From Zygaena filipendulae (taxonomy: Eukaryota; Arthropoda; Insecta; Lepidoptera; Zygaenidae): 64,000 bases of DNA. Positions 12,901-27,400 of this stretch are shown here, piece after piece (the stretch's first letter is position 1; every line of letters begins with the position of its first letter). Location of the stretch: assembly GCA_907165275.2 (NCBI GenBank), contig OU015652.1, positions 325,001-389,000 on the forward strand. The letters are read 5' to 3'. Made by a program: the position numbers and the translations under genes. The notes below the pieces were generated by a model. It saw nothing but the letters and a program-made list of their open reading frames with translations, did not search any database and was not told the DNA's origin.

Positions 12901-15900
12901 GGCCGGCGAGGGAGAGGGAGGTCGGGTAGACACCTCGTGGAAGGGGCGCGTGTCCCCGGCGGGCAGCGCGCCGGCGGCGAGGGCGGCGGCGCGGGCGGCG
13001 GGCGCGTCCGCGCGGTACTGCAGCTCCAGCGGCAGCAGGTTCTCGAGCCGCAGCGCCGGCACCAGCGTCAGCGTGTGGCCCGCCACCGCCGCGGCCGGCG
13101 GGAACCGCTCGCGGACGATCGCGCAGCAGAACCTGTATACACACGATACTGTGTAGCGTGTGGGTGAGGGCGAGCGAGGCGAGGGTCGGCGCGCGGCGCT
13201 TCATCACTACGCGTGGAGGCGCACCTGTAGGTGTGGTCCCGGGGCGCGCGGCACTCGGCGTGCAGCAGGGCGTGCTGGTCGGCGCCGCGCCAGTGCAGCG
13301 GCGCGGGCGCGGGCGCGAGCGGGCCGGCGCCGGCGCCGCGCAGCAGCGGCCGCACCCACAGCGCGCCGGGCTGCGCGGCCAGCGGCGCCGCCCACGCCTC
13401 GCCCGCCTCCACCGTGGCGCTGCGCCCGACGCCGCCCCCGCCCCCGCCCCAGTGGGCTGCGCGCACACCACACACTAGTGTAGTTTATTATTTATTTATT
13501 TATTTAAAAATCCAACAAGAAACACACCAGCTATTGCACATTTATTGCACATTTACGTACAAAAGGCGGTCTTAATGCCTAATTATTTCCTACCGATGGT
13601 ATAACCGAGCCTTTTTTACTGATGACAAGGCCCCGTGGAAAATATAAAGCAATTTTATTTTCTATCTTGTCAAAATAAGTTTTACCAAAAGCATAGTAAT
13701 TAAGTATTCGCGTTACCAAGTAAGCTAGGTACTCATAATACTGCAATGTATCTACTTTCTAAATCGTCGCCTACAGTCTACAGCATCCTGAGCGAGTATG
13801 TTCATACGTATCTACGTATAAAGTGCGGCCGGCACAGACTAGACTACAGCTGCAGCGGTTACCGCAGGCGAAGAACAAGGGGTAGTGCAGGTGGAGCTGC
13901 AGGCCGGGCGGGCGCGCCGCCAGCCCGCGCGGCGCCAGCAGCGGCCGCAGCGCGGACACGCGCGCCCGCGCCGCCTCGCGCCGCCCTGCGCGCCCGCGCC
14001 CCCGCCCCCGGCCCCGGCCCCGGCCCCGACCCCGGCCCCGCACACATCCCGCATTAAAATTACGACATTATTAATTTACTAAATACCTAATAATATATAG
14101 GTTCTTATACATATTGTCAAAAGATTTGTCGTCGCCTGCGATAACTATGCATCGTGTCACTGGCATATTATTATTTATTATTTGCCATCAGAATCAGAGT
14201 AAAATCGTGACTAAGATGCTCGGAAACCGAAAGAAAAAAGGACATATTTTGTAAAGTGTTATTACTAGCAACACACAAAGTAAGTTCACAAGAAAAACGA
14301 AGTGTCCTTAGGTGACTGACCGGCGTGCGCGTGCGGCGCGTGGGGCGCGTGGGGCGCGTGGGGCGCGGCGGGCGGCGCGTGCTCGACGCGCACCTCGACG
14401 GCGTGCGGCAGCCGGTTGAGCAGCCGCAGCGCCGAGCGCACCGCCACCAGCTTGCGCGCCGAGCCCTCCAGCGACACCTCCAGCACCACGCGCGCCTCCA
14501 CGCCGCTCCTCTGCGACACACGGCCCGGGAGCGTCACTGCGCGCCATCCACACACTACGCGAGGAGGGCGCGCGCGGCGAGGGCTCACCACGTGCGTGAG
14601 GGTCCGGAAGAAGACGCCGACGCGGTCCACGCAGACGGGGTCGGGCGGCGTCCAGCCGTCGAGCGCGAGCGCCAGCTGGTGCAGCGTGTGGCCGGGCGGC
14701 TGCGGCGCGGCGCCCCGCACGGCGCGCGCGCGCCGCTCGCCGAACGAGAAGGGCTCCGTGTCGCCGGCGCGCACCTGCACCCACGAGTCGTCCGGCGCGC
14801 CGCCCCAGCTCGACTCCGGCAGCCTGCGCAAGCGCACACACTCACGGACCACGACATCTGTCTGTATGACATCCGTGTGACCTTCGCGAATGATCGAAAT
14901 GATCGAAAGAGTACGCTCGAGGAGATGGCACAGATCAACCTCGAAACTATATTAAAATACTTGTATAGTATTTTATTGGCGTGTTCTTATGTTATTTATT
15001 TATTTATTTATTCAACCAAAAAACTACAATCATCATTTTAACGAACTCGTAACGTCGTCGGTGTGGTAGGTACGTACACGTCGGAGGTGGTGAGCAGCGT
15101 GGTGAACCAGAGCCGATGGCCGGTCTCGTTGCGCAGCGCGTACGGCACGAACGGCGAGCGGCGCCGGTGGCCCGCCGGGCTGCCCGCGCCCTTCGGCGAC
15201 TGCGCCGCGCCGCCCGGCTGCGCAGGTACCCACCGACCGAAGTCAATAACAACACTTTTATCTACTAGCCGCTCCCTGCGGCTGTCCTAGAGTTCCCGCA
15301 GGAATTCTAGGACTAAAGCTAATTTGTACGCATGTTGCGCACCGGTTGGCACGGCTCGACTGCGGACAGGCGACGAGGGCACGAGCGTGGCCTAAGGGGC
15401 CTTCCTTCTCTTTTACATTACTTATTCAATATTTTTTTTCCTTAGTAGGTATTTATAAATTTATTTATTTTTATTTATTGGTTTGCCAACAGGTTTATGA
15501 CAGTATTTGTCGTTCTTTCTTTCTTTCTTAGTTAGTCGAGCTGACCTGCGGCGCGTAGTAGTCGGCGGTCCAGTTGGCCCGCACCAGCTGGCACAGGTCG
15601 ATGAGCGCGGAGGTGACGTTGGCGCAGAGCTCGTCGCGCGAGCTCACCTCCGCCTGCAGCCGCGCCAGCGACAGGCTGCTGCTCATCGTGTACTCCCAGC
15701 TGCTCTCGAAACTGCGCCCCCACATGATATATACACATAAATAGTGTGACAAAATTTGCTGCAAATATTTACAGGATTAAAAGTATACACCGTTATAAAC
15801 ATGTTCATAAAAAAAAAATCAAAACAAAACAACCTGTGGAGGTGCTCGCCGCTCAATCGCTTTACACACATCGCCACGTGCCGATATCATAAGATCGATG

Positions 15901-18432
15901 ACCTCGATCATCGCTCAATCGAGTTGACCGATGCATCGCTCGCTGTGTGCGTGGCGCGTGCCTTGTATACGTATTAGTGAGCTACCTACGTGTATAATAT
16001 TGTGTACCTTGTGAATGTATTTGTAATGTTTTACAATGAATTCATTTTCCTCATATTCTGAAAAACTACCGAACTTATAATATAATTTTTTCGCTTATCC
16101 TATTTGTTATAACGTATACTCTCAGCCCTGTAAATATTTGCAATTAATTTTGCCACATCTTATATAGTATGATATACAGTTCGTTCGTTCGTATAATTAT
16201 ATGGCAATGTTTTTACAAATATTATATTATAAGCAAGGCTAGAGGAGCCTCTCGGACGAAGCCGTATACGAGTCGGCCGCGGGCGCCCGCTCACCGCCAG
16301 GGCTCGACGACGGGCTCCCAGCCGGACAGCATGCGGTTGTAGTAGTCGACGCTGAGCTGCGCGCCCAGCCGCCCGCCGCCCGCCGCCCCGCCCGCGCCCG
16401 CCGCGCCCGCCGCGCCCGCCGCCCCGCCCGCCGCCTCGCCCGGGGTCGACACCAGCAGCGGGTCCTCGAACGACTCCTCCACTTTGCGCAGGTCCTGAGC
16501 CAAACCGCTACTGATTAAAATATTATACCTACTAGTCCTTTCTTTTTCATCCCAGCACGGGTCAGGCAAAGGCTCGTTACGCTCGCTCGCGCGAGCCGAA
16601 CGAGCGTAATGAGCGTGCAGTCGCGGTAGCAGCCGGCGATGCGCCAAATACAAATGGACATAGATAAGCAATAGTGTGTTTACCCACACTGGAGAAATTT
16701 TGAATAAATCGTGTTTTAAAAGTAGGAGCGCCATTTGTGTCAACATTTTTTATGTTCAATATTTAGTTACATATTTAAGCGATGTAATAAGGTAAACACA
16801 TAATTAAAAAACGTTCCCTAACTCTCAATAAATCGTATCTGCGTCCAAATAGTCAATTATTATCACAGATATCACTATATCTTGCTTTCATATTGTATGA
16901 TGTAGCCGACCATGAAATGGCCGGCCACATCACGAATTACTCAATAATTTTAAAGGACCATGACATATTATGCAAATCGTGTTGAAAGTGCGGCAGATTT
17001 GACAGTTTCAGCGACGATTTTGTTTGTATAATTTTGAACTACATATTACAAAGTGATGACTGCACTTCGTCTAAAATAGAGGAATGGTCCTCTTTTATAG
17101 TTCAGCACTGTTTGTGGACAAAATTAATTATGTATAACGAACTTATGCTGATGAACCATCTCTCCGTTTGATTAACTATTACTTGAATAATGTAATTTTG
17201 TATATTTAATTTTGTTACATTAGCCGTAAGGTTTTCCTTCAAAATAAAAATAAAAATAAAATAAATAAAATATGAAATAATTTGATGTTTACGATTTGTT
17301 GATATTGTAAGTTTGTGTGTGCGCTTGTGTAAGGTGGTAGTGGTGGCGACTGGTGACGGTGCACGGTGTGCATGTGTGCGTGTGCGTGTGTGTGCATGTG
17401 TGCGTGTGCGTGTGCGTGTGCGCGCACCTGGTCGAGGCGCAGGTCGGCGAGCGCCAGCTCCAGCAGCGGCACGTCGGAGTCGAGGCAGTCGTCGATCACG
17501 CACAGCGTCACGCACTCGCCGCGCACCTGCCGCCGTGACACCGTGATGACGTGACGACGTGACGTGACAAACGTATTCATAATTATACACAATTAAACAA
17601 GTTCATTCAATATGATGGAGATTTTTTGCTTCCGCCCCTCATCCACTTGAATCGACAACCAGGCTGAATCCATCAGTATTTTTTAAATACCAAACATTAT
17701 GTGGATAAAAAAAATTACAACACTACTAGTAGTAATTTCAATACATAAAACAAGATGCACTTTTCGCAGAAAAAGATATTTAAAAAATATAAAGTATCTA
17801 CAAAAAGTGAATTAACGAATACCGCTGAGGACAGGATTCGAACCTGCGCGGGTATAACCCATTGGATTTCAAGTCCAACTCCTTAACCACTCGGACACCT
17901 CAGCTCTTTAGTGACTGACGAAATAACGCATCTGTATTTGCTTGTATCCGGCGCGACTTTCACTTTTACTTTTCATTGGGCGAAGTGACCTCGACATTTT
18001 TCTGGAAGTGACTATTTGCACAAGTGCAAGGTGGAAGTGAATTAATTACAAAATGGTAGTCGTATAGAAGCACCTTTTATGAATAGAAGATTATAAAAGA
18101 TTTTAGCGATGATATCTTATATTACCTAGATACGTACATACATATTAGGTATGTAGAATGATGACGTTTGTTTACCCTGTCGTATTGTTTATTTTACCGA
18201 GTTCACATTGTACACATGCAAGATGTTTTAGGTACTTATAATGGTAGTTTAGTTTTGCAAAATTAAGTAGTTTATGACCGTGTCATATCTTTTGAGTTGA
18301 AATGAAATTATGTGAAGGGCAATTTTAATGTACTGACATACTAGGGTAGATAAAAGTTCAACAAATAACTTACTATTTTTAATTATGTAGTATATTTAGT
18401 AGCAATTAAGTTATTATACGTATCTAGTAATA

Positions 18433-18488
<56 letters not shown>

Positions 18489-21400
18489 ATAATGATCGTC
18501 GAATAACATTAACCTGGCAACATGAGGCCATTGCAAATTGTTCGGTAAGCATTACCTTTAAGATATTTTGCAGTCATTTTTTAATGAAGATTAAAAAAAA
18601 GAAAACAAAACATACGCGTCGAATCGAGAACCACTCCTTTTTGGGAAGTCGGTTAAAAACGTCCCACGCACCTGCACAGCCTTGAGTGGCCAGATGGCGA
18701 CGTGCGCGGCGGCGGGCGCGGGCGGGGGCGGGGGCGGGGTCGCCGGCGGCGGTGGGGGGGCGCGCGCCGCCCAGCGCGGGGCGCCTCCCCCGGCCGCGCC
18801 CATGTGCACGCTGTTGGCGGGCGCGTCGCTCTCGTCGCGGGCCTCCGTGATCTTACCTGCATGCATCGGTCACACGCAGCTCATTAAACCAACCGGTACA
18901 TCACAAAGACGGGTTGTGTATTTGTTTGTTTGTCTATTATTCTTTTAAGTAAAGAAATAAAATATCGTGTCAAAAGCAATAACTCATTATATAGTAAGAG
19001 GTCTTGTTTCTATTTTGCGATTACATACATGCCTAATTATAGTTGGATATCTACTGTACTCGTTTGTAGGTACCTATGTATACACAAGTATGTACATAAG
19101 CATGTATACCCTACACAAGTTAGTATATAGTTAGTTACCTACAGAATAAAAAAAATTACATCTAGACATAATAACTTATATCCTAACTTTTCCATAGTAA
19201 TTTACATTATATACGACTATTATAATAGAACAATATCATTTGAGATCATGCGTGTGCACAGAGCGGGGGGGGGGGGGGGGATTTATTAAGGGCTGGGCAC
19301 GCGCCTGTCTGAGATTAGATGGCAACTGGCAAGGTAGGTGCGGCAAGTGCTCGTGCACGCGTGCAGTAGGGCGCGGTACGTACGGTGCAGCGCGGCGCGC
19401 GCCTGCGCCGGCAGCGAGCGCAGCATGCCCGCGAACATGCGCATGTCGTGGTACGACAGCCGCAGCCGCAGCGCGTCCGCCGTCACCTGCCGCCGTCACC
19501 CGTCACCCGTCACCCGTCCACCGTCCACCGTAACAAAAACATATCACTATCAAAATTTGCAGCAACAAAGACACACCGCAATCAATATACATATTGAAAC
19601 TAATAACTTGTTTTTAAATGGTTTTTTGTTACGCAATAAAATTTATTTAAGAAAAAAAAAGAAAATAAATCTATAAATTACGTCACAGGATGATTATGAT
19701 TCTTTCATCCCTCGCACGTCCTCATCACATGTGGTCACATTTATCTACCTCTCTTGTGTGACATCACACATTTTACAATCTACATATAAACTTTAATGAA
19801 ATATAAAAAAAATCCAGTTAAAATGTATTTTAATGAAATCAATATCTAATCAATCAATTTAGAAAATACAGCAGGTAACATTTTTAACGATTTCGTTGTA
19901 CAGTTAGTTTCGCATTAACCTTAATGTTGTCAAATGACGTCACAAAACTTAGGACCCCCTCCCACCCCTCGACACAATGTCCATTTTCGTTAGCCCCCTT
20001 CCTTTCCTTTAAGGTGTGGCGTAATTTATGAATGGCCACAAAAAAATACCAAAAAAGAAAACTCGCTGAGGACAGGATTCGAACCTGCGCGGGTATAACC
20101 CATTGGATTTCAAGTCCAACTCCTTAACCACTCGGACACCTCAGCTATGAAAGCTGTTGCGAAATAAGACATCGTATTGAAATTTTTGGACAGCACCGGT
20201 TTGATGTCAATGTTGTTGAAATACAATTTACTTATCGAGTCGTAAATCATTTGGAAATAATGAAAGTAAGTAAAATATTATACTTGCAGTCTCGAATTGA
20301 TAAATATATACATAAAAGATTTTTTTGTTGACCTATCCAGCTACACCTACTTATTACAAAACTACTCTACCCATTCGGATAACCTTGGCCCCATTTCATA
20401 CTTGTTTAGATCGACCAAGTCAGAAATTAAGATTTTGAAGTTTTTCTACATGTCTATGCCTCTACATACATTATGGTATATTACGAACAGCCCAGTGGTT
20501 AGAAGCTTTGGACATAATGTGGTCGTGGGTTCAAATTTTAGTAGAATAGAATAGGTACACTTTAATTTTTTTTTGACAGTAAGAATGTGTAGTCTTTTTT
20601 AAACATGACTTTTTGGACGAATCTACTATTGTTCAAACTATATTATGCTAAAACTTCATAATGATTCGACCTTCAGTGTCAGTAAATACGAGTGGGAGAT
20701 TGTTTGTTAGGTACGTTTACTATAAAATAATATTATATTATATCCTATTTTAACATTTTTATTATAGTTTTGTTTAGGCGGTGAGTAGTGGGCAGCGAGT
20801 GTTGGGCGAATAGTAGTGGGCAGTGAGTACCGAGTGCTGTGTAATGAGTGTTGAACGGTGTGAAGTGGAGTGCGCGTAGTGTGCGGGTAGTGTGCGGGTA
20901 GTGTGCGGGTAGTGTGCGGGCAGTGTGCGGGTAGTGTGCGGGTAGTGTGCGGGTAGTGTGCGGGTAGTGTGCGGGCAGTGTGCGGGTAGTGTGCGGGTAG
21001 TGTGCGGGTAGTGTGCGGGCAGTGTGCGGGTAGTGTGCGGGTAGTGTGCGGGGCAGTCACAGTACTGACGTGCAGCACCCGGTCGGCGTGCAGCGCCACG
21101 GTGAGCCGCGCGGGGTCGAGGATGGACAGCGCCGTCTCCTCCTCGAGGCCCAGCACGCACGAGAACACCTCCAGCTCGCTCAGCTCGCACGACACGGGCC
21201 GGCCCGCGCCGCCGCTGCGGTACTGCACCACCGTCGTGCTCTGCGCCGACACGCAACATCACGCATCACACAATGCACCACATACACAGTACACAGTACA
21301 CACGCCACGGGGGTCACCGCTCATGCGCTGCCCTCGATCGACTCAAATCAAATCTAACTTTTCATATTAAAACTTCGGAATCTCTTGTTGACGTCGCTCG

Positions 21401-24400
21401 TAGTTTAAAAGATTACAAAAAATATACATTTAAACCATCGCTTTGTTAAAATGACAAAATTCAATAACAGCAAAGCGCACCTTGAGTATGACGGCGTTGG
21501 TGTCCCACACGGAGGCGTCCTCCACCAGCACCAGCTGCGAGTCCGTCACGTTCAGCTTCACCTCCACCTGCCCGCCGCCCCCGCCCGCACCCCCGCCCGC
21601 CCCGCTCGCGGCGCCGGGGTCCTCCCTTGATATAGGCAAATTCACAATACGCTTACGTTACTAAGGAGTTTAGCAATAAGGCCGCCTATTTGCCATGAAA
21701 TTAATTTTTTAATACAGTTGCTCAAAAAGTGGCGTATTGCAGGGACGTTTAGCGTTCGGGATGTGGGCTATTACATACTCGAACTTTTTGTTTACCTTTC
21801 CCGAACTCGTGCGTTCTCTTTGCCAACTGTCAAAAATGGCGACACGACTTTGACACACTTTTTGCATTGCAAAACGTAGGTTTCGCATTACTAATACGAC
21901 TAGCGCCATCTCTTGATCACAGTTGGAACTTAGTTGAGTTTGTTGTGTTTTTGATATTTTATTAAATTGCTTAATTTTTTCGTAACTGTATTAAAAATAG
22001 TTGTTCAGTACACGTGCGGAACCGTCATTGCAACTAGTTCCGATTGTCAACCCTCACCTTCGGCTGCGCCTCGGCTCGGGTACACATTTGTCGGAACTCT
22101 TTGCAATGACAGGCTTTCCGCACTTATAATGAAATATACTATATATTATATTTAATATTGTAAAAATCATTTAGTGCAATAAAGTATATTGTACTGTATT
22201 GTGTTGTCAGTAAAAATGCTTTAAAATTATCACACAGAGCCATAACATGGTTCTAATCTAAACAGAAAGGTAATAAAGCTGTATGGTAATATAGATATAT
22301 TTTGATAATATACATAATATAGCATAGCTAATAATACTATAAAGTAAATTTTGCATTAAATCAATACATTAACGATATTGTATTGAACTGACTCGGGCTG
22401 CTGGTGGTCCCGGCTGGGCGGCGGCGGCTGCGCCAGGAACTGGTGCGCCGCCTCCCACCAGTCCAGCACCGCCATCAGCCGCATGTTGTTCACCAGCACG
22501 GTGTACGCGGACCACTCGCCGCGCTTCCTGGACGTTAGCATCCATTTTCATCATTAACTAGCCAAACTAAATATTGTAAAAATTATTTAAAATAATTTTA
22601 AAGTGTATTGCTTCTTCTTTATTTTCCAGCGAGACAACCCTGGCAGGTGTTCGGCTCATCAGTAAATCCTTACTAATATTTTACTAAATGCAAAAGTGAG
22701 TTTGTTTGTTTGTTTGTTACGCTTTCACGGCTCAACCGATCACCACGAATTATTTTGCATACTCGTTACTAGGGGAACAGAGAAGGACATAGGCTACTTT
22801 TTTTTTCCGGCATTCCCACGGGAATTTATAAATTAACGCGAAACAAACAATATGAAATAGGGTACTTGCATGAATTTTTTTTTTCAGTCTATTTTAAAGA
22901 TATATGGCCTACTTAAACAAAGCAAGAAAAAGAAAAAAAATATATGCATACATTAATTAAATAGAGCGTCTCAAAGTTCCTACTTTAGACCTTACCGCCG
23001 AAACGCGGAATGACGTCACTTGTTCAAAATTACGCCTTATTAATCTGTGATAGAAATGTCACTGTCGTATTGACAGCGTCATGTGACACTGACAGACAGA
23101 TAACTTGAATATCCAAAAGCGAAATTGAGGTTGAACTGTGTCGATTTACTTCCAAAAGTTCCAGTAAAGAATCGAAATGCATGTTACCGATGCATTTTAA
23201 AGTAAAAAAATTCAGAAAATGGAAAATATGCGTTGACTGTATGCACTTAGTTTCTTTTGCCTTCTCTGAAAGAGGTAAATGTTTCCTAAAAAAATAAAAG
23301 TGACGTCATGTGTCAAGCTTGGCTGTGATTGGTGTTTCGTTGCAACTAGGGAATGCAATCTCGTCTCGCCGAGATCCCGATCTCGCGAGATCCCGGCCAT
23401 ATTTAACGAGATTGTATCTCGTCAAATTTCGTGCGAGATCTCGCGAGATAACGAGATTGACAAATGTAGCGTGACAACGTGTATTTCATAGCGCGGCTGC
23501 GCGCGAACTGAATCCTGGCCGGCCGTGCGGCCGCGCCTGGCGCGGACACAGGACAAGAGGGGTAGGCGGGCTTGCGGGGACGAGGCAGAACGAGCTTTTT
23601 CAGCAGCAGGGTATTTGGCATGCAAAATCAGAAGTCGTCTGTCAGATGATACTCTCAACATGATGTGTTTTTTGAGAAGCCATTTTCAGACAAACTAACT
23701 TGCCTTTCCGTACCTTGGTCCTTGATAACTTCATCTGACTTCTACTTTAAACTTATTTTATTTAATTAATACGATCTCACAACATTTATTTAAGAACTTG
23801 TGAAGTTAAGTTTTTGTTTTGTTGTTTTTATTTACCATAAGTAATGTTCCTATTACTCTTAATTATTGAAACTAAAGTAATAATTTACAAAAGACTAAAT
23901 ATAGATAATTATTGTTTTGTTACCAATATTGTACGAATTTGAACTGATTAGCTACAATAGGTATAATAATTATAGACGTGAACAAATGTTATTAGAGTTA
24001 GAGACAAAATAATAAGTACTCTGTTGATTTTTAAAATAAAACTTACATTATTTTTATAACTAAGCAACGCAGTTTCTATTTAATTACATATCATGTCAAT
24101 TACTAGTTCTTAAAACAAGCATTTGCATATGTTTTAATTGCGAATCTCCCAATCTCGCGAGATCCCGTAATTTGCGAGATCTCGCGAGACTGGGTTTTGA
24201 GTCTCGCGAGATCTCGCTAGGCGGAAATCTCGTACGAGATTGCATTCCCTAGTTGCAACGTTCCGTTTCACAAAATTAAAAGTTGAATATTTTGGAAACT
24301 ATTGAAATTTTTTTAGTAAATCTTTCACGATAACGCTTTTCTAAGGCTCTATTTTTTAAATATTGACGCAATTTCATATTATAAATTTCATGCAAGTACC

Positions 24401-27400
24401 CTATTTTGCATATTACCTACACGTTGTCAAGAGTAGGTATAGAAAAATATATAGGGTCGTATTTAAGTAGTTTTATCTCGGAATACCTGCGAGATCTCCG
24501 AAACTAAGGCGGGTGAAACCCGCAAGGAACAGCTAGTTGTTGAATAAATCGTCGTACCTGGCGTGCACCTCGGCCTGCACGCTGTGCCGGTGCTCGGGCA
24601 TGGGCTGCACGATGTGGCTGAACACGTTGCCGCGCCGGTTGGCCGGCTCGCGCGCGTACCGCGTGTCGCTCACCAGGATCTCCTGCCGCGCCCACCGCCC
24701 GACACACGACACACGACACACGACACACGTATAAACCATTACAATCAAGATTACGTGGCTCAACACTGCTATAGTAGTAAGTGCGACCGACCTGCGACAC
24801 CAGATCGATGTCCTGGCTGAGGTCCGAGTAGTTCTCGACGAGGAGCCGCGACTTGATGAAGTTGATGCACGCGAGCTCGGCGCCGCCGCACTCCGGGCGC
24901 AGGCGCACGCGCACGTCGTGCAGGTCCAGCGCCAGCGACGACACGCGCCACGCGGGCGCGGGAGCGGGAGCGGGAGCGGGCGCGGGAGCGGGAGCGGGCG
25001 CGGGTTGCGGCGCCAGCAGGTCGTCCACGCACTCGGCCAGGTTGTGCGCGAGCACGCCGCGCAGCACGCGGTACTGCGCCGGCTCCAACACGCACTCCAG
25101 CGTCGTCAGCGTGCCGTGGATCGTCATGTCCGGAACTATATAATGGGCACGATGCCGGGGTGTGAAGATAAAATAAGATTACATTTAATTCGCTAGTTAT
25201 AAAAGACGCGTATTTTTTTATTTTATTTTTATTTCGCTTTTCTAAATTATTAGAAAAATAATTTAATAAAACGCATTAAACTTTCGGAGTGGAGGCTTGT
25301 GACGTCATAACTACGTATAAAGTTTACCTAGGCGATATCTCAAGCAACATGTGGACTCAATGTATCATCGTATTTTTTTGATACGTAAAAAATGGAATTA
25401 TTTTTAAATTTACACTAACTAAAATTTAGTCATCTAGCCCATTTGTTAGTTAAAAATGAAGGTGGTGGGGCCAGGCGGGTACCGTTGTGCGTGTCGCTGA
25501 GGTTGTGCTCGACGCGCAGCTCGAGCTCGGCGGGCGCGGGCAGCAGCGGCGGCCCCTCGCGGCGCACGCGCAGCCCGCGCCCGCCGCGCACGCACCACAG
25601 CGCCAGCCCCTCCAGCCGCACGCGCCGCACGTCCAGCCACTCGCGCGCCGAGCACGACGCGTCTGCTCGTTAACGAAAATGGATAGTTAGGTATAATATC
25701 ACGTTTGTTAATATCATCGACCTTTTCATCACCAGAACGGTGTCGTCGAAAAGGATCGCATTGCGCATGCGACTGAATTTATTGAAGCAGAATTTTTAAC
25801 GTGTTCTAAATGTCGCCATAGATAACAAATGCTTAATTTTGATTATTATTTCTGACAAAATGGTTCCGGCTCAGCATAATCCTATCTCACACGTTTCAAT
25901 AGCGGGACGTGTGTTGTTCTAGTGTGTCGACCTAAGATTTTAAATATCATTCTGCGGCCTGTAATCTTTTTTTTTGTTATTCCACTGCCCACGTGCGAAA
26001 ATCTGTAAGCGACTTTTTGTTTGACACTTATATTATATTATATTATATTTTTGTTCATTATATTTTTGTAGCCGTTGATTTTCCAAATAAAGTAAAATAA
26101 AATAAAAAAATAAAAATAAAATGTACTGTTGTGTGTGTGTGTGTGTGTGTGTGGTATATTACCAGCGTGTCCGGTGGTCGCGCTGAGCGCGTCCGGCTCG
26201 CCGGCGCGGCGGAAGCAGTTGTCGACGCGCAGCGCGGCCAGGCGCGCCTGCAGCGCGAGCCGCGCCGCGCCCGACACCGGCACCACGATCACGGGCGCCG
26301 CGCACACCAGCGACACGCGCTGCCGCTGCACCGCCGCCGCGCCGCTCGCACCGCCGCCCGCGCCTCCCGCACCGCCCGCGCCGCCGCCCGACGACACCTG
26401 CCACACCTTACCTTTACCCCTATGTACTCCGGACCCCCCCCCCTACTGTTCCCACATCCCGCGATTCGGTCCGTATAACCAAGATTGGTTGGTAGAACCC
26501 TGGGTTGTGGAGGTGGGTTGTTCCCACATCGTTGAGGCGAGACAGAATGAGGGGTTCACGGATATACCCCAATGGCCTTGAGATGGTGCTAACCAAAAAT
26601 CACAATTTCAATGCTCGTGCTAGGATTTTTGCCGTTGACAATACCCGGTTGTTGCTGACTATATAGTCTACACCAAACCACTTTTGCGTAATAAAAGTTT
26701 ATTATCGAGGAAGACTATTTTTGGCGTAATCTGAGTCGCACCATACGTCTAAATGACATGTTATCGCGTGGCGAATGAATTAAAATACTTATTGCTAACG
26801 CATATATAGGAGAAAAATATGCTGTATGAGCATTCGGCTCGTACAGCTCGGATTGTAAATTGAAAATTCATACAATTCGAGAAGTATTTACAAACGGTGC
26901 GATAGCGTCGAGAACCATGGCGATCGTGTCGTACTCGCGAGTTGAGACCGTTCCAGACATTTCTATTCACATTGCATTCCCGTTCGTTTAATTGGTGTGT
27001 GTGCGTGTGTGTATGTGAGTTCGAGTGCGCGTGTGCTCGTGTGCTCGTGACGTGCCTTCCGGCGCGCCTGCGTGAGCACGGCGCGCAGCTGGCTGAAGTC
27101 GCGCACGTAGGCCTGCAGCGCGTGCACGAAGCGGCGCGTGTGCACGTACGTGGCGGGGCCCATCTCCACGCTCACGCTCGTCTCGTGCCCCGCCGCCGCC
27201 GCCTCCGCCGCGCTCAGCCTGCCCCCACACACACTCAATTAGTTACATAACTATCCTTTTTAAGAGATAATTTAAAAAAATAAAAAAAAAAATAAAAAAA
27301 AATAAAAAAAAAATAAAAAAAATAAAAATAAAATAATGTCGTTACAAGGTACATAAAGCCTTACGATTACCCAGCATTTTAGCCTATTATAGGAAATACC

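Larger units (their letters stand above)
15546..19486 (-). other. Vps13D: Vps13D exons 40-44: region where the UBA domain would be expected
   Basis: Exons 19384-19486, 18672-18856, 17428-17526, 16295-16494 and 15546-15711 (residues about 2531-2781). Exon 40 reads [20 protein letters not shown] and exon 42 [20 protein letters not shown], which in human VPS13D flank the UBA domain. Here the only coding sequence between them is exon 41, a 62-residue Pro/Ala-rich linker, with no three-helix UBA pattern and no MGF/LGF-like loop. Exon 43 ends in [18 protein letters not shown], as in human. Two identical tRNA-Ser genes flank exons 40-41. Confidence 0.84.
22857..24408. mobile_element. MITE with terminal inverted repeats, interrupted by a hAT element
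   Basis: Both ends carry AATAGGGTACTTGCATGA as inverted repeats (22857 and 24408 side). Without the 905-bp hAT insertion at 23347-24251 it is about 640 bp. A second, inverted, truncated copy lies at 50991-51530 and matches over several hundred bases. The element carries no coding region. It lies in the Vps13D intron between exons 36 and 37. Confidence 0.72.

Noticed and set aside
18436..18486. Poly(A) as evidence of a processed retrogene
   Set aside because: No coding remnant or target duplication could be found next to the A-run.
20876..21054. Possible CRISPR or telomere-like array
   Set aside because: Units are 11 bp without unique spacers, and the unit is not TTAGG. It is a minisatellite.
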